Of a DNA stretch of 64,000 nt, positions 57,801 through 64,000 are shown in pieces. The notes under the pieces were generated by a model. That model was given only the letters and a program-made list of their open reading frames with translations, did no database searches and had not been told where the DNA came from. The DNA is taken from the NCBI RefSeq assembly GCF_026151205.1, contig NC_087072.1, forward strand, positions 15,949,669-16,013,668, read 5' to 3'. Both the position numbers and the translations under genes were made by a program. Each line of letters begins with the position of its first letter. Position 1 is the stretch's first letter. Origin of the DNA: Bolinopsis microptera (Eukaryota; Ctenophora; Tentaculata; Lobata; Bolinopsidae).

Positions 57801-60800
57801 TTTAGAGGAATGCAGCTGATTGAGGTTTTAGTGGCAGTTAGTTGACTTCGGAATTCGGATAGGAAATATACGTATTAGGGTATTATTTGTATGGTATAGA
57901 AATCTGAAGGGTGGTCACTGGTCATTATTATGTTTCAGCTTGGTATGTGAAAAGTCTCCTGGTAGAGATGCACAACAAATTGATCACTACATCACCCGAC
58001 TCCCCTGGCTATAAGAACCATACATTGTAGGCCATTACTTGCCTGTACGTGAGGGAAGAGGGTTCACTGTAATCTGGGAAAGTAATGAATCTCCCCAATC
58101 TTACATACTCTCAGTAGCACTTGTAGATGTGGTTGCAGCAGCGCACATAAACCTGCACCCTACCCACTACCCAAGTATTAACATGGGCGCAGCACAGTGA
58201 CAACAGCAACACAGTTGATTCCGTTGTAAATTAAATACGTTCTCCACCACTTCAACAAGTCAAGAAACCGGCTATACTTCTGCTGAGTGAGACCGTGTTT
58301 TCTATTTTTATGCACATAGTTGACGGGTACTGGTTGTGTACTAATATACACTCCACTGAGAGAGATATAGAGAGAGAGAGAGTGCGGGGTAGAAGCACAC
58401 ACAGACAGTGATTATTGTGTTTGGGAGGACTCAGTGCTGGGAGAACATGTCCTGCTGGTGTGTATATTGTGGGTATTATCTACTGTACCACCTGATACCT
58501 GTCACTTATCTCCTGTCACAAGATGTAATCACTGAGATATCACGTGGTCTATCATTGAGATATCACGTGGTCTATCATTGAGATGTCATGTGGTCTGCTA
58601 GACAGCTGACTATGTTGTTACAGTTCTGACTTAGATTTAACTTTCCCAACTTTAATACTTTAAATGTTTCCGATTTAAGTCTTTTAACAAAAAGACTGAA
58701 GAGCCTGCAAATCAATATCGGATGTACAGTTTTCTAAAAATAACAAACATTTTTTGTTTAGTCCTAGAAATATGTAGTGATAAAAATAAATTTAGTTTGA
58801 TAGAAATATGTAACAATATTAACTGATAAATGACATGACTTAATACTGACATTTAAACTGATTAACGTTAACACTGACAGACACTAACACAAACATTGAC
58901 AGATCCACGACAGACGACAGCAGTTACTGAAAATGTTTTTCAGACACACAAAACTTCCTTTGTCAGAAGCAGACAAGAGGGTACAGTAAACTTTCGTAGA
59001 TAATAAATATTAGATCTAGTGGACTAGATAGTTGATAGTAGATATTCCTATCATCACGCTTTTCATCACACTTTCATACTTTTCATCACACATTTTTATG
59101 GTTCTTTTAAATGCTCATTATCTAATTGAGAGACTGTCATATATATCCATAAACTTTTTGTTCATTTACCCATGCGAAACAACTAGTTGATTATTGGGCA
59201 CCTTGCTTACCAACCTTAAAAAGATACCACACCAAATTGTCCGTATTTTAGCGTGGAAACAATGATTGCAGTTAGATATGTAACTACTTTTAAGGTCATT
59301 GATCACGGTCAATGAGCAGCGTCAGATGTTAGTAATAATATTAAACGGTGTCATTATACCTTTGACAAAGTTGATTTTGAACGATTAGTAGCATCGACTG
59401 ACAATTCAAATGTATCGGCTGAATAATATATCGACCACTGTGGTCAGCAAGTGCTGACAGATAGCCCTTCTCCAAATTCCATCGCTTGCAAAAGGCACAT
59501 TCTCCACAATCCTCCCTTACACAAATCCATTAAATTAAGGAAATATGTATTGCCACTATTATAATACAATACATGCTTTGCTGAAAATGGTTCACTTTTT
59601 AAGTGAGGCGTGGTTGTGCCAAGTTAACTGCGTACATTGTTTATGGGATAATTACAGTTATTCGCTACTTCGGCTGCTTACAATCTCTGTTATGCGTGGT
59701 GGAGGCATTACTGCATTACCAATTTACATTTACAAGAGGTGGCTTTGTCTCTTCTAATCTACATAAAGAAGTAGTATTAATGCCCACAAAAGTGACGTGA
59801 CTCTTCATGAGCACTAGAACCTGAATTTTAAAAATAGCTGTTTATATAATGCTACAGTTTTTATTGTGTGGCGCTGGGGTTATACAATTATTTATTTGTG
59901 TGTGTGATACCATCACGTAAATAATAGGATAACAAGGAAATGTTAATTGTTGAAATCTTGTTAATGAGAGGATTTGATTAGCCAGGAGTAGTGCAAGTCA
60001 TTATAGTTAATTAGGGCTAATTAGAATTAATTATCCATGTCAAAATTTCCTAGTTCTGATAATTTGATTGAATATAACCGATAAGCTCAAAACTCGACAA
60101 CTCCAATGATCATGGCATGTTTGGCATAAATTATAAAGCTGAAGCCGCTGTTATCTGTTTTACACGTGTAAAGTATTTTCATACTCCCCATACTTTTAAC
60201 ACCTGCTAATTTCAAAACCATATAATTATGCTAATTAATTATCCAATTAACAAGCTATTACCTCTCCAGGTGCGAGCTATTGTATCGAGGTGCACGTGTA
60301 AAACCCCCTTCCAGCTGGACCGAGTAGGAGACGGCAAATACAAACTACCTCACACTAGTCAGATCTTCTTTGTCAGGGTAAGTTTTTTACTTAGTTCTTT
60401 ACTTCTATTTAGTTTTATACTTATTTCTTTATCCAAACTTAGTTCTTTACATACACCTGCTACATGAAGAGGTCTCCTCCTAGTCGTTGGAGTGGCCTGC
60501 ATCACACACATCTTTTCTACGGCGTAACATGTTCCTCCATTCTACTCGTTTAGACTCGTTTAGAACTTAGTTCTTTACTTATACTAATTGTAATCCTCAT
60601 CATCCCTTCACTTGTTCACATTGCATTACACTTATTCTGTAGTTGAGCTTATTAAAGAGTCGCACAGAAAGCTAAACCTGCTACAGTAATTACTCCATTG
60701 TACTAATCTAAAGCTTGTGTGTTTGATGACGTGTTTTCCAGAAAACGAATAACTATTGTTAATGTAAACTATACACAACACTCCAAACACAATACAATAA

Positions 60801-62799
60801 ATACACGACTATTCAAACTTTAGAAACTTTAGCTCAAGCGCCCTCATTGAATTTAACGATGCTTTGTCTGTCTTCACTTTTCTGCCCCTTAATTAATGTG
60901 ATATTTTATACAACCTTTAATCTAATCTGGACTCGTGCGCGCTGTCAATTATAGTGTCTGGAGCCGCAAGTTTTTCATTATCTAGAATTAGAAGTGGAAG
61001 TTTCGTGTATAATTTTCGGGGGAAATATATTCGTCCAATTTGAGTCCTTGCACACATAATCGTATTACATAATCAGGCTGATGACGTAAAAGAGGACAAT
61101 GCAGTGCTAGCAAAACGGGGACCATGTGGTGTAATCCCCATTGTCACCCCAACTCACCCTGTATCACCTCCCTCACCATGTACATAATTCAAGAGTACAC
61201 ACAACACGCACAGTGGTATTTATACATTCCGCACCCCTGTATTCTGATGTACAATATAATTCAGTGTAATCTGTTCATACATTGTTCAGTTTGAAAAGTA
61301 TGTGAGACTTTTTGGTGCGGATAATTCCTTTCCATTTTGTAATGGCGCTGGTTAGCACTATCTTACCCGGTATGATCACAAACATTATGTACATTATGCT
61401 GGTCTAGGAAAATATTATCCCACTGTACATAATTAGATTGTCATACCAAAATTTGGTGTTTGTGAAAAAAGGTTTTTGAAGGTTCGGGTGTTCGATTAAT
61501 TGATTTACATCGGATGTTTGTGTGTGCCGGTATCAAATGGAATGCAATTTACTCCTTGTCACTGATCAGGAATTCCGCTTCGCACTAATTATAGCATTAC
61601 ATTTTTCCCATGAATTTCCAAGGATCTCCATTCCATTTGAAACAGTTCTGAGATTCCATTTGTGTTCCAACTTGAGCCATGTAAGTGGGTCATCATGATG
61701 TTCCTAATAGGTGTACTGTAACCAATAGCTGCAATAGTGCACCCATTTACCGTGGGAAGCAGAATACAAGTCGGGGAATGGACCAAACTTCTGATGATTA
61801 GCAACTTACGAGCGCGCGCATGGTGCTTTACTTGATGTAAATCTGCAGCAGTCTTCATAATTTTGAAGAGGGACGCGCGCACGTTTTATTGCTAGCTTTG
61901 GCGCGTATACGCACCATTGATACCAATTCTCTGTAGTCTGTTCTAGTAGTTTGACTCACTATATATCAAGCTTGGCTGTTGGCCCAACTGCTATGTTGAT
62001 TCTTCCATATTAGCACTATATTTACATGTCTCTTATCTTGCAAGACGCCAAAGCTGCAGACTGCAGACTAAATCACCCTACAGTCAGTCTATTATGTGAA
62101 ACCGTCTCGAATGACCGCAGTGAATATGTCACCATCCAGACATGTTATGTAACATGAGAACTGCTACCGACCTCAGCAGACACGACATTAAACACTGGCT
62201 CTTCATCCTTAAAGCATAGGATCATCCATTCCAACCTTATTTCCATAATTCCATTACCATAACTGTGCGCTTGAGTCATACCCTAAATATCGTGTTTTGT
62301 CATCTTGAGTGCCATTATCTGCTTCACACCTTTGAGTCTGATTGTTCTTTGTTGCGGTTACAGTTCACCTCTTCATGGCTTATTATTCTAACCATATTAT
62401 ACCGGTATGTTTAAGTTGTCTTCAAGTCTATACATAACTGATACGTTTGGTTTTCTACCATTTGCTGAAAAGATTCTTCAGCTGGTAAACCGTTTTTATA
62501 GACTTACAGTCTGCCAAACAATTATCACCGCAGTTAGCATCTGCATTTGAATCGTCGCCCGCCACTAATCACTAACCAACCTCACCATTTCACGCAAACA
62601 AACACACTACCCACTGTCTGCAAATTATCACCTCTCTCGCTGGAATTTCCCTCCACTTACTTCCTGGTAGTAACAAATCTATTTTCAGATCCTGAGGAAC
62701 CACGTGATGGTGCGAGTAGGAGGAGGGTGGGACACTCTCGACCACTTCATCGCCAAACACGACCCCTGTAGAATGAAGTTCAAGCAGATTGTCGGTTAG
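45322..62799 (+). CDS. GAS2L: GAS2-like cytolinker, CH + GAR domains (three exons)
   Basis: Exons 45322-46113, 60270-60377 and 62689-62799, all joined in phase 0, give 336 residues, close to vertebrate GAS2 (about 313). The N-terminal CH domain (about 34-166) is followed by a basic Ser stretch, a Glu run and the GAR domain (about 265-330). Known for the family: the CH domain contacts F-actin, GAR binds microtubules, and [ST]x[IL]P motifs recruit EB proteins, so the product links actin to growing microtubules. The join [16 protein letters not shown] matches the usual spacing before GAR. The first intron is 14.2 kb, the second 2.3 kb. Because the donor is phase 0, as in G1-G3, the GAR exons may also be shared with the giant exons. 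Family assignment is secure; the isoform set is inferred. Confidence 0.88.
46777..47402. mobile_element. 626-bp hAT-type MITE with ~100-bp TIRs
   Basis: The ends are long inverted repeats beginning GGCAGTATCGAGATAGCCCG, extending about 100 bp and including TGTCCGCGGACA palindromes. A perfect 8-bp duplication TATAATTC flanks it (46769-46776, 47403-47410). No transposase. Nested inside the foldback composite, so it is the younger insertion. Confidence 0.8.
48066..48525. repeat. Left long inverted arm of the composite element
   Basis: About 460 bp that reappear in reverse complement at 49238-49692 with scattered mismatches and small indels. It includes an internal inverted repeat (GAAATGGTTAACTTTAGTC against GACTAAAGTTAACCATTTC, 48168-48312), so each arm can also fold on itself. 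Confidence 0.8.
49238..49692. repeat. Right long inverted arm of the composite element
   Basis: Reverse complement of the left arm. Both arms have the same short open frame ([20 protein letters not shown]) in opposite orientation, explained by the duplication and not evidence of a gene. About 710 bp of unique AT-rich sequence separate the arms. Confidence 0.8.
53525..53564 (+). repeat. TG dinucleotide microsatellite
   Basis: About 40 bp of GT/TG repeat with C interruptions. Confidence 0.9.
54594..54638 (+). repeat. AG dinucleotide microsatellite
   Basis: About 45 bp of uninterrupted AG repeat. A CT repeat 170 bp downstream is complementary to it. Confidence 0.95.
54811..54850 (+). repeat. 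CT dinucleotide microsatellite
   Basis: About 40 bp of CT repeat, followed by GAGAGAG. With the AG repeat upstream it forms a potential hairpin with a loop of about 170 bp. Confidence 0.95.
58533..58598 (+). repeat. 23-bp tandem repeat, three copies
   Basis: Unit TGAGATATCACGTGGTCTAT plus CAT; two identical copies and a third with TGTCATG variants. Each contains CACGTG or its variant CATGTG, an E-box core, in the long GAS2-like intron. Confidence 0.85.
60270..60377 (+). CDS. GAS2L: GAR-domain exon 1 of the GAS2-like locus
   Basis: 36 codons, phase 0 both ends, between CTCTCCAG and GTAAGT. It encodes [20 protein letters not shown] then [16 protein letters not shown], the first half of the GAS2-related domain with the conserved CxC and GxY. 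It is the natural common acceptor for all phase-0 upstream donors (CH exon, G1, G2, G3, the 41-codon exon). Confidence 0.9.
60378..62688. other. Last intron of the GAS2-like locus
   Basis: 2.3 kb with no supported exon. It ends in a TCTATTTTCAG acceptor. Nothing else recognised. Confidence 0.55.
62689..62799 (+). CDS. GAS2L: GAR-domain exon 2 and stop of the GAS2-like locus
   Basis: 36 codons plus TAG. It encodes [29 protein letters not shown] and KFKQIVG. The VRVGGGW and KHDPCR signatures are diagnostic of the GAR microtubule-binding domain. The stop is GGT TAG, and GGTTAGT also reads as a possible donor, so some transcripts might extend; the domain itself is complete. Confidence 0.88.
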   Translation: MLRNHVMVRVGGGWDTLDHFIAKHDPCRMKFKQIVG

Positions 62800-64000
62800 T
62801 GGTTACAACTTTACACTTTACAGTGTTGTTACACTCACCCTGTCACACTGTAACATGTTCTCACTGTTATTTTTGTAGCCCATCACCTGGCATTGTTACA
62901 CGTGACTCAGCTGCTATACAAGCTGCTCTGCTCATGCGGAAATTATCTGAATTTACAAAATATTTGCCAATTTCTACATTGTTCACTCCGCGTAGCTGGA
63001 GCCAAGCAGTCTCTCTCGTGCTCTCTTTCCTTTGCGTTATCTTCAGTATTGAATAACTTTCTTACTTAAGTTATTTATCTCCAGTATTGAATAACTTTTT
63101 TTCTCCGAAACATTTTTTGCTTATCTCGAGTTTTGTCATTGCTTATTTTACTCGTTCAAAAATATCCCAACTGCTGTGTCAACTGTGAGTGACCCCGTCA
63201 AGCTGAACACCCCATCAAAGTGTGATCGGAGTGTGATATAATAAGGTGAGAGTAAAAAGTGTGATTAAACAGCTCTCTGTGTGTGTGTGATTAACTCTTC
63301 TACTTGATTGTCTGTGAGCGTGAATATCAATCTACCTTGTGTAGTGTGAATTGTATGGTCCGCGAAGCAAATCTCAAGCACTTTGATACTCGATTATGGG
63401 GATTTTATATTTACGAAGCACTGATTTTTTAGCACATCTGATTTTATTCTACAACTTCATTCGAAAATCTTCAACTTCAAGTGGAGAAAAGGTTCGTGAC
63501 GTGACAAAGGTACGTGTCGTAAAGTGACGGAAGGGTCTGTCACCGCTGTGCTGTTCGCTAAGGTGGAATTATGCTATCGTACTGTAAACGCATGCTGTCG
63601 GTGAAAACACTGCATTAGACTTATTACCTACTTTGGGAACCATAAATATTACTTAGCCCTTTATGCTGGTGTACCATGTATTATATACCAGAACGGAATG
63701 GGGGAGCTTTGAACATTGAAATTGAAAATGCATGTAATTATAGTTAATACTAGGAGGAGAGCGAACTTATGTTCTATAAATTTATGTAATACTGCTGGAA
63801 TCTTAGGTAAACGTGTGGTCATGCTATCAAACCACATGAAGTTGAGGAATTTTAAAATCTTGAAAGATAAAGCCATTCTTTATCGGTATCGTTCCAATCA
63901 CTTCCAAACAGCCTCATGATCTTTCTTTCATTTTTGAGACAAATTTTACCCATATTGACACACTATCTGACTATAAGTAACTTGATACACACTAACAGTT
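62800..64000. other. 3' flank of the GAS2-like locus
   Basis: Presumed 3' UTR and downstream sequence. No canonical AATAAA was located close to the stop, and the open frames seen do not look like protein (no compositional bias, no family match). Confidence 0.4.

Larger units (their letters stand above)
46114..60269. other. 14.2-kb intron of the GAS2-like gene
   Basis: No additional exon could be supported. It contains the foldback composite at 46604-49789 with a nested hAT MITE, a TG repeat (53525-53564), an AG/CT repeat pair (54594-54638 and 54811-54850) and a 23-bp triplicate (58533-58598). Between about 49.8 and 53.5 kb and between 54.9 and 60.2 kb nothing recognisable was seen; alternative promoters cannot be excluded. 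Confidence 0.5.

Noticed and set aside
62799-63056. Open frame after the GAR stop as an extra exon
   Set aside because: The acceptor at 62878 would need a different phase from the possible donor at 62795 to reach this frame, and the peptide has no GAS2-family features.

Overview
The window is nuclear DNA of an invertebrate animal. It is AT-rich, with long introns (up to about 14 kb) carrying canonical GT/AG splice sites, many short non-autonomous DNA transposons, a tRNA-derived SINE, microsatellites, and metazoan gene families: a Shaker-type Kv channel and a GAS2-like CH-GAR cytolinker. Exact taxonomy cannot be read from the sequence. My weak guess is an early-branching animal (ctenophore or cnidarian) or another marine invertebrate.

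Left third (about 1-27 kb): sixteen phase-compatible exons on the + strand (967 to 26978) encode about 660 residues of a protein I do not recognise. It has an acidic Ser/Asp-rich N-terminus, a basic linker, a charged coiled-coil stretch, a short region that looks folded, and a Ser-rich tail. The 5' end is missing. The 6-kb intron between its third and fourth exons hosts a complete, oppositely oriented Kv channel gene (three exons, 6821-8544, 458 aa). The introns hold a SINE, a Harbinger-like MITE, hAT-type elements with 8-bp target duplications (one with a fragment of transposase), a 68-bp perfect-type palindrome with its own 8-bp duplication, a TTAA-flanked element and an 8-bp-unit minisatellite.

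Middle third (29.9-44.5 kb): three giant coding exons lie in tandem (2134, 846 and 643 codons). Their interiors are unrelated: seven ~85-aa repeats plus acidic low-complexity sequence in the first, an 8-residue Ala-Glu-Arg-Leu helix repeat in the second, acidic disorder in the third. All three share a homologous ~75-aa module at the 5' end and a homologous TTGH/DLD module at the 3' end, and all end in a phase-0 GTGAGT donor. A 41-codon phase-0/0 exon lies between the second and third.

Right third (45.3-62.8 kb): a GAS2-like gene, with a calponin-homology (CH) exon and, after a 14-kb intron, two exons encoding the GAS2-related (GAR) microtubule-binding domain. The CH exon also ends in phase 0, so each of the four large exons could splice in frame to the same GAR exons. 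Each also carries one [ST]x[IL]P motif in a basic setting, the form used to bind EB1. My main inference is that 29.9-62.8 kb is one locus that swaps N-terminal exons onto a common microtubule-binding end, giving one conventional CH-GAR protein and three unusual giant-exon GAR proteins. Transcript data are needed to prove it. The 14-kb intron holds a 3.2-kb foldback-like composite element with a nested hAT MITE.
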